From Streptomyces microflavus (GTDB lineage Bacteria > Actinomycetota > Actinomycetes > Streptomycetales > Streptomycetaceae): a DNA stretch of 64,000 nt. The stretch's first letter is position 1. Each line of letters begins with the position of its first letter. Both the position numbers and the translations under genes were made by a program. Positions 51,910-60,011 of this stretch are shown piece by piece. The notes beneath the pieces were generated by a model. The model made no database searches. It saw only the letters and a list, made by a program, of their open reading frames with translations, and was not told the DNA's origin. The DNA lies in contig NZ_BMUG01000004.1 in the NCBI RefSeq assembly GCF_014650075.1, positions 62,001-126,000 of the forward strand, read 5' to 3'.

Positions 51910-53019
51910 TTACACGCCTTTCGCCCATTCGTTCAAGGATTCGGCCGTTTCGCGAATGCAGGTATCGATCAGCTCACTCAGTTCTTCGAAGTCGTATGAA
52001 GGGAAATACTGAGGTACCAGTCCAAAGATCGGTTGTCTGAGATCAACCTTTGTGACATCGGCCCCTCGCAACAAGTTGTAGTGAATCAAAGTGTTTCGGA
52101 ACTCTCGCACCGCACCATTCGTTATGACGCTTGCGGCGTCCATGTTCAGAATCCCGTCCAGTGCTGTGTAGGATGGGCGTGACAGTGGATAGCGGGCGTC
52201 ATCTTTGAGAATTTTGAGGCTCGACAATACTTGGTACAGGGTGATGTAGCGAATCTTGAATACCGTGTACTCAAGGTTGTGGGTATCCGCGCCTGCAGTG
52301 ATGATCTTATCGAGAAAATTCATCCTGACTTGGAAGTCGGTCAAGGCGCCGTTGATGGCTGGCGTCGCTACTCCGTTAAAAGCTTGCGCGTAGTACGTTG
52401 AAGCGCGTACGTCTTTAGCCTTCACTTCCGGCTCGGATAGGTGGCACGCAAACGTCTCACTTCCTTGGGTGTCCATGCGGGCGCCAAGTGCTCCGAAGCA
52501 TTGCCCCATCTGCTGCATAATGCCAAGCATGTACTTGCCGTTGTCGTCCTGGAAAAGTTTCTCCGCTTCAACTCCAAGGTGAAACGCAGCAGCGTGTGAG
52601 GTGGTAACTAGGTTTCCCTCATACGTGAACAGTCCCAGATCTTTCTCCCACTTCCGGGCGAGCCAGAGCCAGGTATTCCCGAGAAAATATTTGGAGTGCT
52701 TGGTCGAGATTTCATCCTCGAAATACCTGAGCTGTCCTGCAATGTGTCGCTGCGTATCTTCGAAGAGCTTCAGGCTATGCCTAGCGCGAGCGCACACCTC
52801 CTCGGCTTCTTCAGAGAATCCATTAAAAGCCGAGGGGTCGATTGCCTGGGGCTTTCTCTTTGCCTCGTGAAGCACTAGTGAGAAATACGGACTCATGCAT
52901 AGAGGTATGATCCAAGATATTCCCGCAGAGTCAACTGCTTGAAAGTCGCGAAATAGTCGGCCCATGTAATCGACATCTTTCGCCACGCCGGCCTTGATGA
53001 CGTCATCATTCACGGACAA
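51910..53019 (-). CDS. Low-GC hypothetical protein with HEPN-like RNxxxH motif
   Basis: A 369-residue protein of unknown family. Its base composition is far less GC-rich than the surroundings, with many A/T-ending codons, a sign of recent transfer. It is soluble and largely helical, with aromatic-rich blocks such as NTWLWLARKWEKDLGLF. Near the C-terminus it has VREFRNTLIHYNLL, where Arg308-Asn309 and His313 form the RNxxxH pattern typical of HEPN ribonuclease domains. HEPN proteins are common in toxin-antitoxin and phage-defence systems. A single short motif is weak proof, so the RNase role is a hypothesis. Confidence 0.6.
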   Translation of the reverse strand: MSVNDDVIKAGVAKDVDYMGRLFRDFQAVDSAGISWIIPLCMSPYFSLVLHEAKRKPQAIDPSAFNGFSEEAEEVCARARHSLKLFEDTQRHIAGQLRYFEDEISTKHSKYFLGNTWLWLARKWEKDLGLFTYEGNLVTTSHAAAFHLGVEAEKLFQDDNGKYMLGIMQQMGQCFGALGARMDTQGSETFACHLSEPEVKAKDVRASTYYAQAFNGVATPAINGALTDFQVRMNFLDKIITAGADTHNLEYTVFKIRYITLYQVLSSLKILKDDARYPLSRPSYTALDGILNMDAASVITNGAVREFRNTLIHYNLLRGADVTKVDLRQPIFGLVPQYFPSYDFEELSELIDTCIRETAESLNEWAKGV

Positions 53020-53109
53020 TCCGGCCTCCTGTTCGTGTTGGGTTTCTGTTTCAGTTGTTGGGCGGCTGCTTGCATGCGTGTACCTGAAGTCGATCGCCGT
53101 CGGTAGCCT

Positions 53110-53607
53110 CTATTGCCAGCCGTCGAAGGAGACCTGTGGGCCTCCCGTGAGATACCGGTGGAGTGCACTGCAGGTGGTGCGCACGAAGTTTGCGGGGATC
53201 GCGTCCGCGTCAACCCAGTTGACCAGAGAGTGCTTGCGGGGTTCGCGGTTTTCGGGTTCGCCGGTCCATTCATAGGCGGCGAAGACGACCGTGAGGAAGC
53301 CGTTGGGGGACTCAACGCCCCAGGCGCCGTGGATGATGTGGGCGACCTTGAGGGCCTCGGGCTTCACCGTGAGGCCGGTCTCCTCGTAGAGCTCGCGGAC
53401 GGCCGTCTCGGTAATCGGTTCGCCCGGTTCACTCTTGCCGACGGGGAGGTCCCACATGCCTTGAGCGAACTTGGCGTTCTCGCTGCGTTGCAGGAGGACG
53501 ACGCGGTTGGTGGCCTTGTCGTGGACGATGACGGCCGCGACCAGCAGGGTCATGGAGTCGAGTGCCGGCTTGAGGGCCGGGGGGCGGTTGTCGGTCTGCT
53601 GGGCCAC
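53110..53607 (-). CDS. NUDIX hydrolase
   Basis: A NUDIX protein of about 165 residues. The NUDIX box is complete: GKSEPGEPITETAVRELYEETGL, with the REXXEE core that binds magnesium. I chose GTG 53605-53607, which has AAGGGAA in front; ATG 53640 would add 11 residues and sits one base after the regulator stop. It cleaves nucleoside diphosphate-linked compounds, and the substrate is unknown. It is co-directional with the interrupted regulator, and a nucleotide-clearing or repair role would fit the RNA-repair-like genes across the divergent promoter. Confidence 0.83.
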   Translation of the reverse strand: MAQQTDNRPPALKPALDSMTLLVAAVIVHDKATNRVVLLQRSENAKFAQGMWDLPVGKSEPGEPITETAVRELYEETGLTVKPEALKVAHIIHGAWGVESPNGFLTVVFAAYEWTGEPENREPRKHSLVNWVDADAIPANFVRTTCSALHRYLTGGPQVSFDGWQ

Positions 53608-53641
53608 GGGGTTCCCTTCGTCGGGCGGGTTGTTGGGCATG

Positions 53642-54997
53642 TTAGGCGAGGGCCTCGCGGGCGCGGCGGGCGAGATCTGCGGCCCCGGGGACGCGGCGGC
53701 GCTGGTATACCGCCAGGGTGGAGCGGATCGAGGTGATGGCCTTGCGGGTGCGGTCGGAGGTCATGCCCTCCATGAGGATCAGCGCCTGGGTCCAGGCGGC
53801 GACTGCTTCGTCGGCGCGGGCTTGGGCGGCGAGGCTGTCGCCGAGGTCGGCGTGGGTGAGGGCGTGGACTCGCTTGTACTTCTCCGGGTCCCAGCGGGTG
53901 AGCGCGTCGCGGTGCTGTTGTTCCGTGCCGATGTGGTCGGCGAGGTCGGTCAGCGTGCGGGCGGTGTGGCTGGACACGGTGCCGGCTGCTGGGCCGCTGA
54001 CGCGGGAGAAGCTGGGCTGGGGCCCGTCTTCGCGCAGGAGTGCGTCTTCGGCGGCGAGGAGAGCACGGGCGGCCAATGGGTTCTCGCCGACCGCTGCGTA
54101 GGCGCGGGCGTGCGTGATGTGGAGGAGCGCTTCCGTCTGGCCGTCTACGTGGCCGAGGCCGCGGGTGAGGGCGCCTTTGACGAGGTCCACGCAGTGGTGG
54201 GGTTGCTTGAGGCTGAGGGACTGGTGGGCGAGGGCGCGCATCATCCAGGCGGCGTGGCCGTGGGGGTCGGCTTCGCAGGCGAGCTGGTAGCCAACCTGGT
54301 AGTAGCGCTGGGCGGCGCCTTCGTGGCCGAGGTCGTGGTGCTTCCACCCTGCGAGGTAGGCGAGTTCGGCAACGGCGCCGAAGGCGGCCTGGCGTAAGGC
54401 TTCTGTGGGGAAGCGGCCGCGCAGTATGGGGGCGGCGGTGTCGGCAAGGTACGCGGTGACTGTGGTCAGGCCGTGCCCGCCGCCGAGCCGTTCGTCGGCG
54501 GCGCTGAAGGCTGCCGTGATCTGTCGTACGACGTCGATGTCGTCGCTGCCGACGAGGGAGCGGGCGGTGCGGGCGCGGAGCATCCGCGAGGTGGCTTCGT
54601 GGTCGTGCAGGAGCGGCATGGCGACGCCGGCCGTGGTGAAGGCGGCGATGGCGAGGAAACGGCGGCGTTCGACGTCCGCGCGGCCGAGGTCGGTGACCGT
54701 GGTGACGGGGTCGGTGTCCGGTGGCGACTCCGTGTCGGGTGAGTGGAGGCCGAGCTCGGTTCGGGTGACGACGCGTCCCAGTCGCCGGGAGAGGGCTTCG
54801 GCGAGGTACTGGCCTGCCTAGCCGGATGGCGTGCGGGCACCGCCCGCCCAGTGGGAGATGGCCGACTTGTTGGTCTGGAGCAGTTCGCCGTTCTCGGCGG
54901 CGATGCGGCGTACGTCCTTGGCGAGTGCCTCGTACGTGCACCCGGCGGCGTTGATCGTGTCGCGCAGGCGGGAGTTGGTGCTGGTTGGTGTCGGCAC
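53642..54997 (-). pseudogene. HTH-TPR regulator interrupted by an amber codon
   Basis: From GTG 54995-54997 the frame reads as a typical Streptomyces HTH-TPR regulator: RDTINAAGCTYEALAKDVRR, QTNKSAISHWAGGARTPSG, then TAG at 54818-54820 (codon 60). It continues in the same frame as GQYLAEALSRRLGRVVTRTE, DLGRADVERRRFL and a full TPR domain to 53642. Homologous logic suggests CAG or GAG changed to TAG. The downstream 325-residue part from ATG 54617-54619 is intact and may still be made, but without the DNA-binding part. Same family as the regulator at 1672. Confidence 0.8.
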
Positions 54998-55200
54998 GAT
55001 CGCCTCCGCTCCGGATCCGTAAACCGTGTATACCGCTGGACCCCGGTCACACCGTACCCACTCTGCGTAGCGGACGGTTCACTTATCGACAGCCGCCCCA
55101 CTCACGGCAACGCGGGCCGGGCGGCCCCCAAGTTCCGTACGCCCTAACGGGCTCGGGCATTCCTGTGCCCCGGGCCCGGACGATCAGAGACGGAGACACG

Positions 55201-55950
55201 GTGACCACCATCGACACCGCGACCATCACGGTCGAGCTGCCCGACTCCTTCGACCCGCGCTGGAACCGCCTGCCCGGCATCCAGGTCGACGGCCGGCGCA
55301 TCATCATCAACCCGGCCGAGTACTTCTTCCGCTTCGAGTCCAGCACCTGGCTCGTCGCCGACTGGGAGTTGGTGAAGGCCCAGCTCCTCGACGTGGACGA
55401 GACTGCCGGGAGCGCGGTCGAGCAGCTCGCGCTCGACTTCATCAAGAACCACGGCGAGTCCACCTCCGACGCGGCCCGCGTGCTGGCGACGGCGTACGGG
55501 GTGTACTCGTACCTCTTCCGCGAGGAACACCTGGCCGGCCTCGGCCTCCCGCAGATCACCGCCGACCACCTGCGCATGCTGCGCGAGGCGGCCACGCTGA
55601 TGGTGCTCAACAAGGTCGAGCTGGACGGGCACATCTCCAACGTCGGCCCGTGCTGGTTCTTCCCCGCCGCCACCTCCGTCGTCTTCGACCTGGACGACGC
55701 GACCGGCGGAATGCTCGACGAGGTCTACCACGGCGGCTGGTTCAACGAACACCGCCGGATCGAGTCCATCAAGGCCCACGCCGCGCTCGGCGGCCGGCTC
55801 GTGCACGGCTGCCAGTCCGTGCCGGACCAGTCCGGCGGCGTCGTCGCGCCCTACGGTGCCTCGATGGCCAACTTCCGTGACGACCTGGCCGAGTTCAAGG
55901 CTAGCTGGATCGAGCAGATCTACGCCCACCGCGTGACCGCAGCCGAGTAA
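55201..55950 (+). CDS. Conserved hypothetical protein of the island cassette
   Basis: A 249-residue soluble protein starting at GTG 55201, preceded by GACGGAGAC. No family is recognised. It is acidic, with a helical middle (AVEQLALDFIKNHGESTSDAARVLATAYGVYSYLF) and a conserved-looking stretch GPCWFFPAATSVVFDLDDATGGMLDEVYHGGWFNEHRRIESIKAH, here named only by its ends. It is the first gene of the plus-strand cassette with the kinase-like protein, methyltransferase and HAD protein, and diverges from the interrupted regulator. Confidence 0.7.
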   Translation: MTTIDTATITVELPDSFDPRWNRLPGIQVDGRRIIINPAEYFFRFESSTWLVADWELVKAQLLDVDETAGSAVEQLALDFIKNHGESTSDAARVLATAYGVYSYLFREEHLAGLGLPQITADHLRMLREAATLMVLNKVELDGHISNVGPCWFFPAATSVVFDLDDATGGMLDEVYHGGWFNEHRRIESIKAHAALGGRLVHGCQSVPDQSGGVVAPYGASMANFRDDLAEFKASWIEQIYAHRVTAAE

Positions 55951-56027
55951 CCCTGCCCCCAGTACGGCTCCGGGGCGGGCCAGCTCGCGCGCCCGCCCCG
56001 GAGCCCACCAGTCCCCTGGAGACCCCC

Positions 56028-56939
56028 ATGGCCCAGAGCCTGTCCGCCACCCTGCTGAACGACCTGTGCGCTCTCATCGGCAAGCCCCTCCCCGAACGTG
56101 CCGAGATTCGCGTCTGGGGCATGTCCGGCGTCGAACGCGTCACCTTCCCCGACAGCACCACAGCCGTTTTCAAGTACGCCAAGGAACCCTTCGACCGCGA
56201 GGCCCAGGCCCTGCGGGCGGCATACCAGCGCGGCCTCCCAGTCCCCGCCCTCCACGCCACTGCCACGCAGGACAAGTGGCTCGGGATGCTCATGGACGAC
56301 CTCGGCACCCCCGTACGGGAGGCAGACGACCTCGACGGTGTCGCCGCCGCCGTGATGCTCCATGCCGCTCGCCCGGCGGGCGGTCTGCCCCTCCTCGATG
56401 GGGCGGGCCTCGCGGCCCTGCCCGGCCGAGCCCTCGATCACCTCCAGCGGCTGCGGAAGGCCGACCGATGGACGGGCTGCGACGACATCGAGACCGCGCT
56501 GGGGAAGATCTCTGCCGCATCCGAGGCCCGCGTCGAAGGTGCGACGCTCGATCCGTTCGGCTGGGTCCACTCCGAGTTCCACCCCACGAGCGTCCACATC
56601 GGGGAGAACGGCTGGCACCTCCTCGACTTCGCACGCGCCTTCACCGGGCCCGGCTTGATCGACCTCGCCTCGTACCACGGCACCACCGACGTACCGAGCC
56701 CCTTCCGACTGCGGGTCTTCCTGGAGCAGTACGTCACCGCAGGTGGTCATGAGGACGCCCTCGCCGCTCGGGGCGGCCTGGCCGCAGAGGCATGGGCACT
56801 GGGCTGGCACCGCATGTGGGCCGTGGAGTGGTTCATGGAGCAGGCCATCCGCTGGATCGACGACCCGGCCAAGGACCCCGCGTACATCCCCGTCGTCCGC
56901 CGCCACCTGAACGACGTGGTCCAACTCCTGGAGGTCTAG
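56028..56939 (+). CDS. APH-fold phosphotransferase-like protein with altered active site
   Basis: A 303-residue protein of the aminoglycoside phosphotransferase fold. The N-lobe has SGVERVTFPDSTTAVFKYA with the ATP-binding Lys, then FDREAQALRAAY. The catalytic loop reads VHSEFHPTSVHI instead of the usual HGDLHPGN, so the catalytic Asp is replaced by Glu. The metal-binding motif is LLDFARAF instead of IDWE. It may therefore be a modified kinase or a non-catalytic binder. It is directly followed by the methyltransferase with no gap, so they are coupled. Confidence 0.78.
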   Translation: MAQSLSATLLNDLCALIGKPLPERAEIRVWGMSGVERVTFPDSTTAVFKYAKEPFDREAQALRAAYQRGLPVPALHATATQDKWLGMLMDDLGTPVREADDLDGVAAAVMLHAARPAGGLPLLDGAGLAALPGRALDHLQRLRKADRWTGCDDIETALGKISAASEARVEGATLDPFGWVHSEFHPTSVHIGENGWHLLDFARAFTGPGLIDLASYHGTTDVPSPFRLRVFLEQYVTAGGHEDALAARGGLAAEAWALGWHRMWAVEWFMEQAIRWIDDPAKDPAYIPVVRRHLNDVVQLLEV

Positions 56940-57632
56940 GTGCTCGCCCAGGTCTCCCCCTGGTACGCCCACGCAGCCCAGCGCACAGCCGCCGCCCCCG
57001 CGCACGCCCTCACCGCGCCGGCCCGGATGGAATGGAGCACCCACGCGGGCTTCGGTCCCGGCGCCGAGATCCTGGGACGGGACCTGTGCGGCAAGCGCCT
57101 CCTGGAGCTGGGCTGCGGTCCCGGCCACAACGTTGCCCACCTCGCAAAGCACCACCAGGCCCGCGTCACCGGCGTAGACCTGGTCGGCCTCCAGGTACGC
57201 CGCGCCCGCTCCCACTACGGCCACATCGACGGCGCCACGTTCGCCGCCGGCCACGCACTGCACCACCTTCAGGCCACCGGCCAGACCTTCGACACGATCT
57301 ACTCCGTCTTCGGCGCCGTCGGCCTCGTCGCCCCCGAGCTCCTCCTCGCCGCTATTTCCCGACGCCTGAAACCGGGCGGTGTCCTGGCCTTCTCCGTCCC
57401 TCACCCGGCACGGGCCGGAAGACATCCATCCACGGCCGACCGTCCGCGCGAGGACTACGTCACCATGCCCGACCGCACCCGACTTCCCCTCGCCCGATGG
57501 GAATTCGATGCCCGCCGCTGGAACGCCCACCTCTCCCGGGCGGGCCTGCGCGTCACCTCGACGGTGGAGCTGCGGCACCCGCGCCGCGACCCTTGGCCCA
57601 CCACCCTCCTGATCACCGCCCGCAAACGCTGA
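56940..57632 (+). CDS. Class I SAM-dependent methyltransferase
   Basis: A 230-residue methyltransferase. Motif I is LLELGCGPGHNVAHLA, the acidic end of strand 2 is GVDLVG, and FDTIYSVFGAVGLV and LKPGGVLAFSVPHP are the later motifs. The GTG start follows directly on the TAG of the kinase-like gene. The target may be a small molecule or nucleic acid; nothing in the sequence decides. The N-terminal YAHAAQRTAAAPAHALTAPARMEW region is specific to this cassette type and not to a family I can name. Confidence 0.82.
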   Translation: MLAQVSPWYAHAAQRTAAAPAHALTAPARMEWSTHAGFGPGAEILGRDLCGKRLLELGCGPGHNVAHLAKHHQARVTGVDLVGLQVRRARSHYGHIDGATFAAGHALHHLQATGQTFDTIYSVFGAVGLVAPELLLAAISRRLKPGGVLAFSVPHPARAGRHPSTADRPREDYVTMPDRTRLPLARWEFDARRWNAHLSRAGLRVTSTVELRHPRRDPWPTTLLITARKR

Positions 57633-57647
57633 CCGACGGAGGCACCG

Positions 57648-58193
57648 ATGCCCCTGCCCTACCTGCTCCTGGACATCGACGGCGTCCTCATCCCGTTCCC
57701 GGCCGCCGACGGCAGCACCCCGCCCACCCACGTCCGTCACACCGTCCTGCCCGCCGGTCGGCACCCCGACGACCCCGTGCCCATCTGGCTCGACCCGAGA
57801 CAGGGCGTCATTCTCACTGACCTCGTGACCAGCGGACTCGTTACCCCCGTCTGGTGCACGAGCTGGCGCAAGGACGCCACCACGATCATCGGCCCCCTCC
57901 TGGGCCTGCCAGACTTCTCCTACCTCGACCTGCCACGTCCTCAGATCACCACCAGCCACCCCAACGGCTACCTCTGGAAACGCGACCACGTCGACGTCTG
58001 GCTGGCAGACGCCCCCGCCGTCTGGATCGACGACGACTTCACCAGCCTTGACCACGCCTGGGCGACGGAGCGCACCGCCCGGGGAACGGCGACTTTCCTC
58101 ATTCAGCCCGATCCGTACGTGGGACTGCAGCTGGAGCATCTGACAGAGGCTGTGTCGTGGGTGAACCGGGTGTCAGCGGCCGACGCCGCCTGA
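57648..58193 (+). CDS. HAD phosphatase of the RNA-repair-associated (SAK) type
   Basis: A 181-residue HAD protein. Motif I is LLLDIDGVLIPF with the nucleophile Asp9 and acid Asp11, motif II lies in VWCTSWRKDA, and motif IV is WIDDDF. The WCTSW block is typical of HAD domains linked to Swiss-army-knife RNA repair proteins in actinobacteria. It could remove phosphate from a nucleic-acid end or small molecule, complementing the kinase-like gene upstream. It lies 15 bp past the methyltransferase and ends the cassette, about 180 bp before the right repeat. Confidence 0.78.
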   Translation: MPLPYLLLDIDGVLIPFPAADGSTPPTHVRHTVLPAGRHPDDPVPIWLDPRQGVILTDLVTSGLVTPVWCTSWRKDATTIIGPLLGLPDFSYLDLPRPQITTSHPNGYLWKRDHVDVWLADAPAVWIDDDFTSLDHAWATERTARGTATFLIQPDPYVGLQLEHLTEAVSWVNRVSAADAA

Positions 58194-58266
58194 GCGACCG
58201 CACCTGGATGACCCGGTCCCCAAAGCCCGGGTGCCCCGGAGAAGGCCCGGGTGACCCGGCGCGAAC

Positions 58267-58323
58267 GACCGCACCCGGCCCGCCATGGACGCCTTGTTGG
58301 CGGCCTGCGGACCGGGTGCGGTC
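58267..58323 (-). terminator. sodN terminator (right copy)
   Basis: Arms GACCGCACCCGG and CCGGGTGCGGTC form a perfect 12-bp stem, 53 bp after the sodN stop. It is a diverged copy of the hairpin at 51486. It presumably came with the island and now serves sodN. Confidence 0.75.
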
Positions 58324-58373
58324 GTTCAGGCCGGTCCGGACGCGCGTGAGCGCGGGCCGAGCGGCCTGGGGAA

Positions 58374-58394
58374 GATCAAGCCTTCTTGGTCTCC
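58374..58394. repeat. Right 21-bp direct repeat inside the sodN 3' end
   Basis: Identical to 51595-51615. It includes the sodN stop codon at 58376-58378 and the codons for Glu-Thr-Lys-Lys-Ala. This is the gene-side junction of the island. Confidence 0.85.
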
Positions 58395-58771
58395 CAGAAG
58401 ATCCTGTCGACCTCGGCGATCAGGTCCAGGGCCTTCTGACCCGTCTTCGGGTCGTTCGAGCCCTTGGCCGCGGAGAGCGCCTTCAGGGTGTCGTTGATCA
58501 GCTGGTGCAGCTCCGGGTACTTCTCGAAGTGCGGGGGCTTGAAGTAGTCGCTCCAGAGCACCGAGACGTGGTGCTTCGCGAGCTCGGCGCGCTGTTCCTT
58601 GATCAGGATCGCGCGGGTGCGGAAGTCCGCGTCCTCATTGGCCTGGTACTTCTCCTGGACGGCCTTGACCGACTCGGCCTCGATGCGGGCCTGGGCCGGG
58701 TCGTAGACGCCGCAGGGCAGGTCGCAGTGGGCGCTGACCTTCACCTTGGGGGCAAACAGGCGGGAAAGCAT
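58376..58771 (-). CDS. sodN: Nickel-containing superoxide dismutase
   Basis: A 131-residue NiSOD precursor. After a 14-residue leader (MLSRLFAPKVKVSA) comes the nickel hook HCDLPCGVYDPAQARIE: His15 becomes residue 1 after cleavage and, with Cys16 and Cys20, binds nickel. The remainder is the four-helix bundle (SVLWSDYFKPPHFEKYPELHQL). It turns superoxide into oxygen and peroxide in the cytoplasm. sodX, the maturing protease, is divergent upstream. The very 3' end of the gene is the island junction, and the coding sequence remains full length. Confidence 0.95.
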   Translation of the reverse strand: MLSRLFAPKVKVSAHCDLPCGVYDPAQARIEAESVKAVQEKYQANEDADFRTRAILIKEQRAELAKHHVSVLWSDYFKPPHFEKYPELHQLINDTLKALSAAKGSNDPKTGQKALDLIAEVDRIFWETKKA

Positions 58772-58955
58772 GGAGCTGTCCTCCTCGTGATCGTCTTCTC
58801 AGGTGGGACATTACTCCGTGGAGCGCCGCTTTCCGTGGCTGCCCCAGGGGCTTAGGTCAAAAGTCCGGGGTGGGAATCGGGTCGTCGGCCGAATGTACGG
58901 AGCGGAACGCGGTACGCGGGACGGTGTGCCGGAGGAGGACCGGGAGGTGGCCGAG

Positions 58956-59390
58956 ATGCCGGAGCGGGGACGGGTGTCCGGAGGGCGGGGCGGGCGGCGG
59001 CCGTTGAGGGTGGTGGAGGTGACGGGGCCTTCGATGGTGCCCACGCTCTACCACGGGGACCTGCTGCTGGTGCAGTACGGGGTGCCGGTGCGCCCCGGTG
59101 ACGTGGTGATCCTGCGTCACCCCTTCCAGCAGGACCTGCTGGTGGTGAAGCGGGCGGTCGAACAGCGGCCGGGCGGCTGGTGGGTGCGGGGCGACAACAC
59201 GTTCGCGGGCGGGGACAGCACGGATTACGGGGTGGTCCCCGAGGAACTCGTACTGGCCCGGGTGCGGGCCCGCTACCGGCCCCCGGCCAAGGGCTCCAAG
59301 GGTCAGCGGTCGGTGACCGAGGTGCTCGGCTGGGCGGCCTCGGCGCTCAGGCCGGTCCGGTCCGCCTCCACCCGCTTGCGGGCCCGGTAG
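58956..59390 (+). CDS. sodX: NiSOD maturation protease SodX
   Basis: A 144-residue signal-peptidase-like serine protease without a membrane anchor. The catalytic Ser26 is in VTGPSMVPTL and Lys65 in LLVVKRAVEQ, followed by WWVRGDNTFAGGDSTDYG. It removes the NiSOD leader so nickel can bind. I chose ATG 58956 with GGGAGGTGG upstream; longer starts lie in poorly conserved sequence. It is divergent from sodN. The 3' end overlaps the CGNR gene on the other strand by 88 bp. Confidence 0.88.
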   Translation: MPERGRVSGGRGGRRPLRVVEVTGPSMVPTLYHGDLLLVQYGVPVRPGDVVILRHPFQQDLLVVKRAVEQRPGGWWVRGDNTFAGGDSTDYGVVPEELVLARVRARYRPPAKGSKGQRSVTEVLGWAASALRPVRSASTRLRAR

Positions 59391-59923
59391 GCGGCCACGT
59401 TGGCCCGGGTGGCGCAGCGGTCCGAGCAGTAGCGCCGGGACCGGTTGGTGGAGGTGTCCAGGTAGGCGTTGCGGCACGGGGCCGCCTCGCACAGGCCGAG
59501 CCGGTCCACGCCGTGCGAGGTCAGGTGGAAGGCGAGGCCCATCGCTGCGATGGCCGCGTATCCGGCGGTCGCGTTCGAGGGGTGGTCGGCCAGGTGCATG
59601 TGCCAGTCCGGCCTGCCGTCCTCGTCCCGGACGTCGTGCCCGGAGATCTGCGGGCTCACCGGGAACTCCAGCAGCAGTGAGTTGAGCAGGTCGACCGCGA
59701 GCGTCTCGTCGCCGCCGTCGGCCGCCTCGAAGACCGCGCGGAGCCGGGCCCGTACGGAACGGAAGCGGGTCACGTCCGCGTCCGTCGTCCGCCGCGCCGC
59801 CTGCTGGTTGGCGCCGAACAGTTCCCGGACCGCCTCGACCGAGGTGAGGGCGTCCTTGTTGCGGGCCGGCTCCTCGGTGTTGACCAGGCGCACGGCGTAG
59901 TCCGAGTAATAGGCCAGTTCCAC
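59303..59923 (-). CDS. CGNR zinc-finger (ABATE domain) protein
   Basis: A 206-residue protein. The N-terminal ABATE domain begins MELAYYSDYAVRLVNTEEP. The C-terminal CGNR zinc finger is LCEAAPCRNAYLDTSTNRSRRYCSDRC, with four cysteines, then ATRANVAAYRARKR. Such proteins are thought to be stress-linked transcription regulators, known mostly by annotation. Tail-to-tail overlap of 88 bp with sodX means the C-terminal codons of both proteins share DNA. It is divergent from the methyltransferase at 60012. Confidence 0.85.
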   Translation of the reverse strand: MELAYYSDYAVRLVNTEEPARNKDALTSVEAVRELFGANQQAARRTTDADVTRFRSVRARLRAVFEAADGGDETLAVDLLNSLLLEFPVSPQISGHDVRDEDGRPDWHMHLADHPSNATAGYAAIAAMGLAFHLTSHGVDRLGLCEAAPCRNAYLDTSTNRSRRYCSDRCATRANVAAYRARKRVEADRTGLSAEAAQPSTSVTDR

Positions 59924-60011
59924 TTGTAGTCCTTACCGGGTCGGTCTAGGGTCTGGGTGTCGGCCAGTGTAATAGGTGGCTGACATCAATGGGTCTTACT
60001 TGGAGGTTGGC

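Larger units (their letters stand above)
51595..58394. mobile_element. Genomic island inserted at the 3' end of sodN
   Basis: A 6.8-kb segment bounded by a perfect 21-bp direct repeat that contains the last codons and stop of sodN. The right copy is part of intact sodN. The left copy is a detached fragment next to a matching terminator hairpin. Inside are seven genes not expected at this core locus, one of clearly lower GC content. The layout is that of a site-specific integration where the element supplies a new 3' end for its target gene. No integrase or transfer gene is visible, so the element may be a remnant or mobilised in trans. Confidence 0.7.

Noticed and set aside
54466..55101. 211-codon minus-strand frame as the true gene in place of the interrupted regulator
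   Set aside because: Its product is Ser/Pro/Arg-rich shadow sequence, while the other frame gives clear HTH and TPR sequence on both sides of the amber codon.
59938..59965. GGTCTAGGGTCTGG as another DasR operator
   Set aside because: It has one GGTCTAG half only; the second half lacks ACCA, so it is not palindromic.
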